IMG/VR virus record: IMGVR_UViG_3300043567_000117 | Span: 1 to 33,999 of that record | DNA from: a virus | DNA: 33,999 nt | Strand: one strand, 5' to 3' | Shown: positions 8,900 through 16,783 of the stretch, in pieces | How the letters are laid out: each line of letters begins with the position of its first letter | Position numbering within the stretch: position 1 is the stretch's first letter | Notes under the pieces: generated by a model | Seen by the model: the letters and a program-made list of their open reading frames with translations, nothing else | The model's database searches: none | Told to the model about the DNA's origin: nothing | Program-made: the position numbers and the translations under genes

Positions 8900-9264
8900 T
8901 AGTTGAAGTATCAGTTGGTGAATTGCTAGATAAGTGGACGATACTTAAGATTAAATCTGAGATGATTTCAGATTGTGGTAAACTTATGAATGTAAAAAAA
9001 GAAAGAGATTATCTTCATAAGCAAATCTTAACTATCGATGGGTTGATCAATGATGATCTGTGTGAGTATCTGCTAGATACTAATTATAGTCTTTGGGAAG
9101 TTGAAGATAGCTTGAGGAGTTTAGAGTCTAAGAAAAAGTTTGATGAATCATTTATATCTTTGGCTAGAAGTGTTTACAAGCTAAATGATTTAAGGGCAGA
9201 CATTAAAAGAAAAATTAATTTAAAATATAAGTCTAACTTTGTAGAAGAAAAATCATACATCTAA
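8896..9264 (+). CDS. DUF6165 family protein, 122 aa
   Basis: Function unknown; I recognise the DUF6165 pattern. Key phrases are VSVGELLDKWTILKIKSE at residues ~4-21, SLWEVEDSLR in the middle, FISLARSVYKLNDLRADIKRKIN, and the ending EEKSY. The protein looks fully alpha-helical and soluble. DUF6165 proteins commonly accompany glycosyltransferases in bacterial surface-sugar loci, and here the gene overlaps a GT9-like gene by the four bases ATGA. This makes a joint function (partner subunit or helper of the glycosyltransferase) plausible, but it is inference. The family's usual length is about 120-130 aa, so the gene appears complete. Confidence 0.78.
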   Translation: MIVEVSVGELLDKWTILKIKSEMISDCGKLMNVKKERDYLHKQILTIDGLINDDLCEYLLDTNYSLWEVEDSLRSLESKKKFDESFISLARSVYKLNDLRADIKRKINLKYKSNFVEEKSYI

Positions 9265-9276
9265 AAATAAAAAAAA

Positions 9277-9633
9277 ATGGTTTACACTTGGAAAGTAACA
9301 GGAATGAAGGGAATAGATTTGCCTAATGAGCCAAATACAATTATACAGACTTATTGGACGAAGACCGGAACTGATGATCAAGGTAATGAAGGAATATTTA
9401 CAGGAGCAACTCCTTTTAATCCTGCTGACATTGATCCTGCTAATTTTATTCCTTACGATCAACTAACAGAAGAGATTGTACTTGGATGGATTCAAGCTGT
9501 TGTTGTTGGATCTTATGCAGAACACGTTGATGCTCAGATTCAAAAACAGATTGATTCTAAAAAAGTTAAAGATGAGCCACTTCCTTGGGCACCTCCTACT
9601 CCTCCTCCTACACCTATTGTAACCGCAGAATAA
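9277..9633 (+). CDS. DUF7936-like phage protein, 118 aa
   Basis: Unknown function, but a recognisable phage family. It begins VYTWKVTGMKGIDLPNEPNT, contains 'FIPYDQLTEEIVLGWIQ' at residues ~63-80, and ends in a proline-rich tail (PLPWAPPTPPPTP). These phrases (Y-T-W-x-V near the start; I-P-Y-x-x-L-T-E-x-x-V-x-G-W-I) are typical of DUF7936 members, which sit near fibre genes in many phages. It starts after an A-rich run without Shine-Dalgarno and stops one base before the mini-fibre gene. A weak similarity to the 109-aa protein at 7682 suggests they are distant copies on either side of the glycosyltransferase pair. Possible roles are tail-assembly help or a minor virion protein. Confidence 0.68.
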   Translation: MVYTWKVTGMKGIDLPNEPNTIIQTYWTKTGTDDQGNEGIFTGATPFNPADIDPANFIPYDQLTEEIVLGWIQAVVVGSYAEHVDAQIQKQIDSKKVKDEPLPWAPPTPPPTPIVTAE

Positions 9634-9634
9634 T

Positions 9635-9874
9635 ATGTCAACTATCAACTCATACGCTACAGATACTAATGTATCTTATAACGATAAGCTTATTGGGACT
9701 GATGCTGAAGACAGCAACAAGACTAAGAACTTTACCATTGGAAGCATTTTATCTATGCCACTTCCAAATGTACCTGTATACCCTAACAATGCAGCAGCCA
9801 TTGCAGCAGGACTAACTGTTGGACGAGTTTATAGAATTACAGGAAGTACAGGACAACTAGCGGTTGTATTTTAA
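9635..9874 (+). CDS. Mini fibre-like protein sharing the N-terminus of the 1280-aa fibre, 79 aa
   Basis: Residues 1-38 align without gaps to the start of the 1280-aa fibre, with 20 of 38 identical (M-S-x-I-x-S-Y ... D-x-LIGTD ... N-x-TKNF-x-I-x-SI). The rest, VPVYPNNAAAIAAGLTVG and YRITGSTGQLAVVF, is a small unit I know from the C-termini of many phage fibre proteins. The gene is thus a fibre reduced to its attachment piece and tip unit. It may be a minor structural protein sharing a binding site with the long fibre, or a decayed remnant; its intact frame and regular spacing favour a real gene. It starts one base after the previous stop. Confidence 0.7.
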   Translation: MSTINSYATDTNVSYNDKLIGTDAEDSNKTKNFTIGSILSMPLPNVPVYPNNAAAIAAGLTVGRVYRITGSTGQLAVVF

Positions 9875-9901
9875 ATACATTCCGAAATAAAATTTAATCT
9901 A

Positions 9902-10129
9902 ATGGACATAAGAAAAATATCGGTAGGACCTGATTATAAAGGAAGCTCAATGCATTACATCGTAGGACAGAAAGTTCTTGGTGATACATATGAAATAGAG
10001 GCTATCCTTTTTAATGTTGACTTAGGATCAATACGTGTTTATATTAGAAACGAAAAGAATGAGACTGTAATGTGGAAAGAATTCAACCACAATATGCCTA
10101 TTTCAATTGAATATAATATAAACTACTAA
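9902..10129 (+). CDS. Small conserved phage protein, 75 aa
   Basis: Unknown function. The protein MDIRKISVGPDYKGSSMHYIV... is compact, with alternating charged and beta-like segments, and ends EFNHNMPISIEYNINY. I recall a similar protein ('DIRKISVG-x-DYK ... MHY-x-VGQ') next to GroES-like and terminase genes in environmental phages, so it seems conserved in position, but no role is known to me. It has no cysteine, signal peptide or membrane segment. Its stop codon overlaps the start of the GroES-like gene by one base (TAATG), suggesting translational coupling. The 27 bases before it hold no clear promoter. Confidence 0.65.
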   Translation: MDIRKISVGPDYKGSSMHYIVGQKVLGDTYEIEAILFNVDLGSIRVYIRNEKNETVMWKEFNHNMPISIEYNINY

Positions 10130-10692
10130 TGAAATCCCCATTCGATTTTATCGTTAGACCAATAAATGGTGAGCGATACAATAACACCAAGGAAAGCGGT
10201 GGTATTGAAATAATTGTCAATACATCAGAAGAAGACCATAGGTTCTCCAATAGATATGCTGAGGTTATTGAGGTTCCCTATGGATATGATGGCCCTATAC
10301 AATCAGGTGATATCTTATTGGTTCACCATAATGTATTCAAGTTCTATAATGACATTAGAGGAAGACGTAAAAGTAGTCGTGCATTTTTTAGAGACGATCA
10401 GTTCTTTATAGAGCCTGATCAGTTTTTCATGTACAAGCGTAATGGGGAGTGGCATACTTATAATCGATTCTGTTTTGTAAAGCCTATACCGGCAATTGAG
10501 AGTTACATCATGAAACCATTTACTCATGAGCCTCTTATGGGTGAGATGGTGTATCCAAATGAATACTTAATTTCACAGGGTATAAAGGCAGGAGATATTG
10601 TTTGTTTCAAGCCTGATAGTGAGTATGAGTTTGATATTGATGGAGAAAAACTTTATAGGATGTTTGACCATCAAATAACTATGGTTCTATGA
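10129..10692 (+). CDS. GroES-like co-chaperonin, 187 aa
   Basis: Probable co-chaperonin that would cap a GroEL ring, comparable in role to T4 gp31. Residues ~1-75 carry a GroES-like barrel: FDFIVRPINGERYNN at the start, a polar loop around 'SEEDHRFSNR', then 'EVIEVPYGYDGPIQSGDILLVHH', matching the GroES phrase 'G-x-V-x-x-V-x-x-x-x-x-x-x-P-x-x-x-GD-x-V-L'. The second half repeats the pattern in part (FCFVKPIPAIE, then 'GIKAGDIVCFKPDSEYEFDIDGEKLYRM'), so the protein may be a double barrel, nearly twice a GroES (~95 aa). The hydrophobic GroEL-binding loop is not obvious. No GroEL gene is present in the window, so it would use the host's. It overlaps its neighbours by 1 and 4 bases, in the packaging operon. 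Family assignment rests on pattern memory. Confidence 0.6.
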   Translation: MKSPFDFIVRPINGERYNNTKESGGIEIIVNTSEEDHRFSNRYAEVIEVPYGYDGPIQSGDILLVHHNVFKFYNDIRGRRKSSRAFFRDDQFFIEPDQFFMYKRNGEWHTYNRFCFVKPIPAIESYIMKPFTHEPLMGEMVYPNEYLISQGIKAGDIVCFKPDSEYEFDIDGEKLYRMFDHQITMVL

Positions 10693-10982
10693 GAGATCCT
10701 AAGGAAATAAAACTTAAGATAATTGAAGCAGGTCATCAGGCTGTAGAGCAGTTAATTAAGGTTGCTAAGGAGGCAATCATAAAGCACGAGGATGATGATG
10801 AGTTGTCTGCTGATAGATTAAAGAATGCTGCAGCTACAAAGAAGTTAGCCATCTTTGATGCGTTTGAGATTCTAAATAGAATAGAGTCTGAGCGTGAAGC
10901 TCTTGAGATGTTGGATAAAGGAGTGAACAGAACAGAAACCAAACAGGGATTTGCAGAGCGAAGGTCTATATCGAATCGTTAA
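10689..10982 (+). CDS. Putative small terminase subunit (TerS), 97 aa
   Basis: Short, all-helical, charged protein directly before TerL, with 32 bases of overlap, so the position fits a DNA-recognising small terminase subunit. Visible parts are an N-terminal helix (EIKLKIIEAGHQAVEQLIKVAKEA), an acidic turn (HEDDDELSADR) and a second helix (NAAATKKLAIFDAFEILNRIESE). No helix-turn-helix can be named with confidence, and small terminases vary greatly in sequence. The start is an ATGA overlap with the GroES-like gene, so the three genes 10129-13188 form a coupled set. An alternative is a head-completion or unrelated small protein. Confidence 0.48.
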   Translation: MRDPKEIKLKIIEAGHQAVEQLIKVAKEAIIKHEDDDELSADRLKNAAATKKLAIFDAFEILNRIESEREALEMLDKGVNRTETKQGFAERRSISNR

Positions 10983-13188
10983 GGACTATGTTCCTCAAAA
11001 CGCTATCAGTAAAAAGAATGGCGGTAGATCATGGTTATATGGCTATAATGAGCAATATGACATGGTCGTTATATCTAGGACCGGTGAGATAGGTGATATC
11101 ATAAATATCTCAGGACTTTATATTGCGTTACCTAAAGCACCTAAAGAAGTATATAAAAGATCAGATAAGACTTCAGAACAATATTGGGAAAGACATGACT
11201 TACCTAAAGAGCTGTTAAAGATACAGTCAATCTTTCATTGGAATGAGATGCCTTCTGAATTTAAAGATAGGTGGGTAGACTATATTGAGACAGAGTTTGA
11301 TAGACGTGAGGATGGGATGTGGTTCATGAATGATGGTGAGCCTACGTACATCACAGGATCTCACTACATGTACTTGCAGTGGTCTAGCATTGACGTAGGA
11401 TACGCAGACTACCGTGAAGCAAACAGAATATTCTTTATATTTTGGGAAGCATGTAGAGCTGATAGTAGATCCTTTGGTATGATATACCTAAAGATTAGAC
11501 GTTCAGGGTTCTCCTTCATGTCATCATCTGAGTGCGTGAACATAGCCACTCTTGCTCGTGACTCTCGTGTTGGCATCTTATCAAAGACAGGTGCTGATGC
11601 TAAGAAGATGTTTACTGATAAAGTGGTACCAATAAATAGTAGACTACCATTCTTCTTTAGACCTATCATGGATGGTATGGATAAGCCAAAGACTGAGCTT
11701 GCGTACCGGGTACCTGCATCAAAGATTACAAAGAAGAACATGGCAACATCTTCTGATAATGAAGTAATTGGTCTTGATACTACTATAGATTGGAAGAACA
11801 CTGAAGAAAACTCTTATGATGGTGAGAAGCTATTGTTCTTAGCACATGACGAATCTGCAAAGTGGGTAAAGCCAAATAACATTCTTAACAATTGGAGAGT
11901 AACCAAAACCTGTCTTAGAGTTGGTAGCAAGATCATTGGCAAGTGCATGATGGGATCTACCTCGAATGCTCTAAGCAAAGGTGGTGATAACTATAAGAAA
12001 CTATATGAAGACTCAAATGTACTTCAAAGAAATGCTAATGGTCAAACTAAGAGCGGTCTATACTCATTGTTTATTCCAATGGAATGGAACATGGAAGGAT
12101 TCATTGATAGGTATGGTATGCCTGTATTTAGAAAACCTTCTACTCCTATCATTGGTGTTGACAACCAAATGATAAAAAACGGTGCTATTGATTATTGGGA
12201 AGCTGAGGTTGACTCATTGAAGAATGATGCCGATGCACTCAATGAGTTCTATAGACAATTCCCTAGAACAGAAAGTCATGCTTTCCGTGATGAGAGCAAG
12301 TCATCTATATTTAACTTGACAAAGATCTATCAGCAAATAGACTATAATGATTCAAACATAGAAGGTCAACTAATAACACGTGGATCCTTTCATTGGAGAG
12401 ATGGTGAGAAGGATGGTAAAGTTATATGGACACCTGATCAACGTGGTAGGTTTTTGATAAGTTGGTTTCCCCCACCACATATGCAGAACAATGTATCTAC
12501 AAGGAATGGTGTGAAGTATCCGGGGAATGAACACCTAGGGTCATTCGGATGTGACCCTTATGATATATCAGCAGTTGTAGGTGGACGTGGATCTAATGGT
12601 TCGTTACATGGTATGACTAAGTACCACATGGATGATGCTCCTGTAAATCAATTCTTCTTAGAGTATATCGCTAGACCACAGACCGCAGAGATATTCTTTG
12701 AGGATGTATTGATGGCATGTGTATTTTATGGAATGCCAATGCTTGCAGAGAATAATAAAGCTCGTATATTATATCACTTTAAGAATAGAGGGTATAGAGC
12801 ATTCTCATTGAATAGACCGGATAGAGTATTGAATAAGCTTAGTAAGACAGAACGTGAGCTTGGAGGTATACCAAACTCTTCAGAAGAAGTTAAGCAGGCA
12901 CATGCATCAGCTATTGAAACTTATATTGAAAAGTTTGTTGGGATTGATTCTACAGGATCATATAGACCTACAGATGAAATAGGTAATATGCCATTCACTA
13001 GAACACTAGAAGATTGGGCTAAATTTGATATTAATGATAGAACTAAACACGATGCTTCAATTAGTTCAGGATTAGCTATAATGGCAAATCAAAAGCACGT
13101 ATATTTACCTGATAAAAAAGAGTCAAAAATTAGTGTTAGTTTTGCAAGGTACACTAATAGTGGAACAAGAAGTGAGCTTATTAGATGA
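10951..13188 (+). CDS. terL: Terminase large subunit (TerL), TTG start, 745 aa
   Basis: DNA-packaging motor ATPase and nuclease. The N-terminal ATPase has a Walker A region of unusual form, LKIRRSGFSFMSSS (Lys181, Gly186, Ser188), lacking the usual GKS lysine, like lambda gpA (KSARVGYSK). Walker B is LLFLAHDES (Asp300, Glu301) and the coupling motif is GSTSN (336-339 region). The C-terminal nuclease shows GCDPYDIS (Asp535), FFEDV (Glu584/Asp585 candidate) and KHDASISSGLA (Asp701), giving the acidic triad of RNase H-type terminases. The TTG start at 10951 keeps the conserved opening EGLYRIVKDYVPQ; the next in-frame ATG, in 'YDMVVISRTG', would remove it. It overlaps the gene before by 32 bases and portal by ATGA. 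Confidence 0.92.
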   Translation: MQSEGLYRIVKDYVPQNAISKKNGGRSWLYGYNEQYDMVVISRTGEIGDIINISGLYIALPKAPKEVYKRSDKTSEQYWERHDLPKELLKIQSIFHWNEMPSEFKDRWVDYIETEFDRREDGMWFMNDGEPTYITGSHYMYLQWSSIDVGYADYREANRIFFIFWEACRADSRSFGMIYLKIRRSGFSFMSSSECVNIATLARDSRVGILSKTGADAKKMFTDKVVPINSRLPFFFRPIMDGMDKPKTELAYRVPASKITKKNMATSSDNEVIGLDTTIDWKNTEENSYDGEKLLFLAHDESAKWVKPNNILNNWRVTKTCLRVGSKIIGKCMMGSTSNALSKGGDNYKKLYEDSNVLQRNANGQTKSGLYSLFIPMEWNMEGFIDRYGMPVFRKPSTPIIGVDNQMIKNGAIDYWEAEVDSLKNDADALNEFYRQFPRTESHAFRDESKSSIFNLTKIYQQIDYNDSNIEGQLITRGSFHWRDGEKDGKVIWTPDQRGRFLISWFPPPHMQNNVSTRNGVKYPGNEHLGSFGCDPYDISAVVGGRGSNGSLHGMTKYHMDDAPVNQFFLEYIARPQTAEIFFEDVLMACVFYGMPMLAENNKARILYHFKNRGYRAFSLNRPDRVLNKLSKTERELGGIPNSSEEVKQAHASAIETYIEKFVGIDSTGSYRPTDEIGNMPFTRTLEDWAKFDINDRTKHDASISSGLAIMANQKHVYLPDKKESKISVSFARYTNSGTRSELIR

Positions 13189-15620
13189 AAGATGTCGTAG
13201 TTAACATATCCGCAACAGGATTCCCAAGCCAATTTGTAACTGATGCAGAAAAAGCATCTGATGAATTTGGTCTACAGGTTGGTCAAGCAATTCAGTATGA
13301 ATGGTTTAGAAAGGACGGCAATCAATGTCGTTACTATAACCAATGGAGAGACTTTAATCGTCTTCGCCTTTATGCTCGTGGAGAACAATCTGTTCAGAAA
13401 TATAAGAATGAGTTAGCTATTGATGGTGACTTGTCTTATTTAAATCTTGATTGGACTCCTGTACCTATTCTCCCAAAGTTTGTAGACATTGTCGTTAATG
13501 GCATGAATGACAGACTATTTAAGGTTAAGGCATATGCACAAGATGCAATGTCTCAGGCTAAGAGAAGTAAATATCAGGACATGATTGAAGGGCAGATGGC
13601 TGCCAAAGATGTATTAACTATTATACAAAATGAAACAGGCATTAATCCATTTATCATGGAGCCTGATGAATTGCCAAACACTGATGAAGAACTATCTCTA
13701 TACATGCAGCTTAATTATAAGCCTGCAATTGAGATAGCTGAAGAAGAAGCAATCAATACAATTTTTGATGAGAACCATTACCAAGATACACGTAAGCGTA
13801 TTGACTATGACTTGACTGTAATTGGGATTGGTGTAGCAAAGCATGAGTTTTTACCCGGTGCAGGAGTACAGGTATCTTATGTAGATCCTGCAAACATAGT
13901 ATATAGCTATACTGAAGATCCTTATTTTCAAGATGTATTCTATTGGGGAGAAATAAAAACTCTTCCTATTACTGAGCTTTTAAAGATTGATCCTACTCTT
14001 ACTCGTGAGCAGATGCAAGAGATTTCTATGTATTCTCAGAGTTGGTATGACTATTATAATGTAGCTCAGTTTTATGAGAACAGTTTGTTCTATAGAGATA
14101 CATGTACTTTACTATACTTCAATTATAAGACTACAAAGAAGATAGTATATAAGAAGAAGATTCTTGAAGGAGGATCCTCAAGAATGATTGAGAAGGATGA
14201 TACATTTAATCCTCCTGTTGAAATGATGGAGGAAGGTCGATTCGAGAAAGTTGAAAAGACTATTGATGTATGGTATGATGGAGTAATGGTTATGGGCACT
14301 AACATCTTGCTTAAGTGGGAGATGGCAGAGAACATGGTTAGACCAAAGTCAGCATCGCAACACGCATTACCAAACTATGTAGCAGTAGCACCACGTATGT
14401 ATAAGGGTGTGATTGAGTCATTGGTTAGAAGGATGATTCCTTTTGCTGACTTGATTCAACTTACTCATTTGAAGCTACAGCAAGTTATTGCTAGAACTGT
14501 ACCTGATGGTGTATTCATTGATGCAGATGGATTGAATGAGGTTGACTTGGGAACAGGTGCAAATTATAATCCTGAGGATGCACTAAGACTATACTTCCAA
14601 ACAGGTAGTGTTATTGGTCGAAGCTATACTCAAGAAGGTGATTTTAATAATGCTAGAATTCCTATTCAACAGCTTACATCAAACTCAGGTGCATCTAAGA
14701 CACAGATGCTATTAGCAAACTACAACCATTATCTTGATATGATTCGATCTGTAACCGGATTGAATGAAGTTAGAGATGGGTCTACTCCTGATCCAAATGC
14801 ATTAGTTGGAGTTCAGAAGCTTGCTGCATTAAGTTCTAACACTGCTACAAGACATATATTAGAAGGAGGTCTATTTATATATAGATCTCTATCTGAAGCA
14901 CTAACATATCGTGTTGCTGATATTTTAGAATACGCAGACTTTAAAGATGATTTTGCCAATAAGATTGGTAAGTACAATGTATCTATACTTAATGAGATTA
15001 AGGATCTTTACATTTATGACTTTGGTATCTTTATTGAGATTTCTCCTGATGAAGAACAAAGAGCACAACTCGAAGCCAATATTCAAATTGCTCTTGCTAA
15101 AGGAGATATTAATCTTGAGGATGCAATTGACATTAGAGAGATTAAAAATCTTAAGCTTGCCAATCAATTATTGAAAGTCAAGAGAATTAAGAAGCAAGAT
15201 AGAGAAGAGAAGATGGCTATGCAAAAGCAGGCCATGATTGCTCAACAACAAATTGAAGCTCAACAAATGGCTTCAGAATCTGCAGTTCAACAGATACAAC
15301 TTGAGTCTCAATCTAAGATTCAAATGAAACAAGCAGAAGTAGCATTTGAAATTGAAAAATTAAAAGCCGAAGCTGAGTTAAAGAGAATGCTTATGGCTGA
15401 AGAATTTAGATATCAAATGCAGGTTGCCGGTGTTAAAGAAACTGCACTTGTTGATAGAGATATGATGAAAGAAAAATCTAAGGCTAAACGTATTAGTCAA
15501 CAAAATACGGAGCAGTCTAAATTGATTAATCAAAGAAAGAATAATCTGCCACCATTGAACTTTGAATCCAACGAAGATACTCTAGATGGATTTGATATGG
15601 CAGAGTTCGAACCGAGATAA
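13185..15620 (+). CDS. Portal protein, 811 aa
   Basis: Dodecameric portal at one head vertex, through which TerL pumps DNA. It follows TerL with an ATGA overlap and precedes scaffold and capsid genes. The N-terminal third carries 'YYNQWRDFNRLRLYARGEQS' and 'YLNLDWTPVPILPKFVDIVVNGMNDR', phrases I associate with the large (~750-850 aa) portals of environmental and crAss-like podoviruses. The middle contains a long stem and wing region ('RRMIPFADLIQLTHLKLQQ'). Residues about 665-765 form a long Gln/Glu/Lys/Ala-rich coiled coil (QREEK... 'EIEKLKAEAELKRM'), fitting a barrel-like extension as in P22 gp1. The final ~30 residues are acidic. No frameshift is seen. Confidence 0.88.
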   Translation: MKDVVVNISATGFPSQFVTDAEKASDEFGLQVGQAIQYEWFRKDGNQCRYYNQWRDFNRLRLYARGEQSVQKYKNELAIDGDLSYLNLDWTPVPILPKFVDIVVNGMNDRLFKVKAYAQDAMSQAKRSKYQDMIEGQMAAKDVLTIIQNETGINPFIMEPDELPNTDEELSLYMQLNYKPAIEIAEEEAINTIFDENHYQDTRKRIDYDLTVIGIGVAKHEFLPGAGVQVSYVDPANIVYSYTEDPYFQDVFYWGEIKTLPITELLKIDPTLTREQMQEISMYSQSWYDYYNVAQFYENSLFYRDTCTLLYFNYKTTKKIVYKKKILEGGSSRMIEKDDTFNPPVEMMEEGRFEKVEKTIDVWYDGVMVMGTNILLKWEMAENMVRPKSASQHALPNYVAVAPRMYKGVIESLVRRMIPFADLIQLTHLKLQQVIARTVPDGVFIDADGLNEVDLGTGANYNPEDALRLYFQTGSVIGRSYTQEGDFNNARIPIQQLTSNSGASKTQMLLANYNHYLDMIRSVTGLNEVRDGSTPDPNALVGVQKLAALSSNTATRHILEGGLFIYRSLSEALTYRVADILEYADFKDDFANKIGKYNVSILNEIKDLYIYDFGIFIEISPDEEQRAQLEANIQIALAKGDINLEDAIDIREIKNLKLANQLLKVKRIKKQDREEKMAMQKQAMIAQQQIEAQQMASESAVQQIQLESQSKIQMKQAEVAFEIEKLKAEAELKRMLMAEEFRYQMQVAGVKETALVDRDMMKEKSKAKRISQQNTEQSKLINQRKNNLPPLNFESNEDTLDGFDMAEFEPR

Positions 15621-15631
15621 AAAAAAATATA

Positions 15632-15639
15632 TAAATTTG
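15632..15639 (+). promoter_or_regulatory. Putative promoter -7 box (TAAATTTG) before the scaffold gene
   Basis: TAAATTTG fits TAnnTTTG, the -7 element of Bacteroidota promoters, and is followed by TAAATA. It lies in the 39-base gap between portal and scaffold, 20 bases before the ATG. No clear TTTG is found about 19-21 bases upstream, so the -33 element is absent or different. Confidence 0.45.
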
Positions 15640-15659
15640 TAAATATAAAATCTAATCAA

Positions 15660-16763
15660 ATGGAAATTAAAGTAAGATCACTAGATGGTATTGAGCCAAA
15701 GAGCATGCAAGAAGTAGAAAAAGAACTTCTTGAAAAACATGAAAAAGAAATTAATGGCGAAATAGAAAGTGGAGTTGTTATTGATACAACTAATATTGAT
15801 AATAATATTCAAGATACTCCTGCAGAAGAGCAGGAACTATCAGAGGAAAAAGTTCTTTCTTATATTGGTAAAAGGTATAATAAGCAGATCAATTCATTTG
15901 ATGAGTTGATGGATCAAAGAGAAAGTAATGAAGAATTACCTGAAGATGTTGCTGCTTATTTAAAGTATAAGAAAGATACAGGGCGTGGTTTTGATGACTT
16001 TCTAAATCTTAGAAAGGATTACGATGCTATGGACCCGGATAAACTTCTTAGAGAGTACCTTTTAGATACGCAAAAGAATCTTGATGATGAAGATATTGAT
16101 GTCTTAATGGAGGAATATACCTACGATGAGGATCTCGATGAAGAGTCAAAGATTAAGCGTACAAAGATTGCAAGAAAAAAGGCTATTGCGGAAGCGAAGA
16201 ATTACTTTAATTCTCAGAAGGAAAAATATAAACTACCACTTGAGTCAAGTGGATCAGGGTTATCCGAAAATGAGAAAGCTGAGTATGAGGCGTACCGACA
16301 ATATATAAAGGAAGCTAAGACTTCACAGGAGGAGAACGATCGAAAGAGTAAATGGTTTGAACAAAAAACGGACGATGTCTTTAGTAAAGACTTTAAGGGG
16401 TTTGAGTTTGACATTGACGAAAAGAAAGTTGTATTCACTCCTGCTTCTGCAGCTGAACTAAAAAAGATTCAATCAACACCAATGAACTTTATCAATAAGT
16501 TTTTGGATGATCAGGGTCTAATGAGTGATGCAGTAGGATACCATAAGTCATTAGCTATTGCAATGAACCCTGACAAATTTGCTAAGTTCTTTTATGAACA
16601 AGGTAAGTCTGATGCCACTGACAGTGAATTACGTAAGATTAAAAACATAAACATGTCTGAGCGTAGAGCACCTGAAGTTACTAACAAGGGAGGATTACAG
16701 GTAAAGTCGGTGACACCTGACTCAGGAAAGAGTTTAAAGATCCGAAGCATTAAAAAAATATAA
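15660..16763 (+). CDS. Capsid scaffolding protein, 367 aa
   Basis: Probable internal scaffold guiding capsid assembly. The evidence is position (portal, this gene, MCP) and composition: highly acidic and helical, with long Glu/Lys/Asp runs such as 'KNLDDEDIDVLMEEYTYDED' and a helical basic stretch 'KRTKIARKKAIAEAKNYF'. The C-terminus is basic (SLKIRSIKKI), as is common in scaffolds whose last helix binds the coat protein. A hydrophobic segment, 'STPMNFINKFLDDQGLMSDA', lies at residues ~275-295. No protease catalytic motif was seen. It starts after a TAnnTTTG box and ends 20 bases before MCP, so the two would be co-transcribed; their ratio would be set by translation. Confidence 0.72.
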   Translation: MEIKVRSLDGIEPKSMQEVEKELLEKHEKEINGEIESGVVIDTTNIDNNIQDTPAEEQELSEEKVLSYIGKRYNKQINSFDELMDQRESNEELPEDVAAYLKYKKDTGRGFDDFLNLRKDYDAMDPDKLLREYLLDTQKNLDDEDIDVLMEEYTYDEDLDEESKIKRTKIARKKAIAEAKNYFNSQKEKYKLPLESSGSGLSENEKAEYEAYRQYIKEAKTSQEENDRKSKWFEQKTDDVFSKDFKGFEFDIDEKKVVFTPASAAELKKIQSTPMNFINKFLDDQGLMSDAVGYHKSLAIAMNPDKFAKFFYEQGKSDATDSELRKIKNINMSERRAPEVTNKGGLQVKSVTPDSGKSLKIRSIKKI

Positions 16764-16783
16764 AAACTAACTAAAAAAAAACA

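Noticed and set aside
9234-9241. TAACTTTG, a further TAnnTTTG match before the DUF7936-like gene
   Set aside because: It lies inside the coding sequence of the DUF6165 gene and has no -33 element, so I judged it too weak to list as a promoter.
9865-9880. Short palindrome GTATTTTAAATAC at the end of the mini-fibre gene
   Set aside because: The stem is only six A/T-rich pairs and is not followed by a T run, so it is likely chance.
11409-11801. A 130-codon open frame on the - strand
   Set aside because: It lies fully inside TerL, opposite its ATPase coding sequence, and its product shows no family features.
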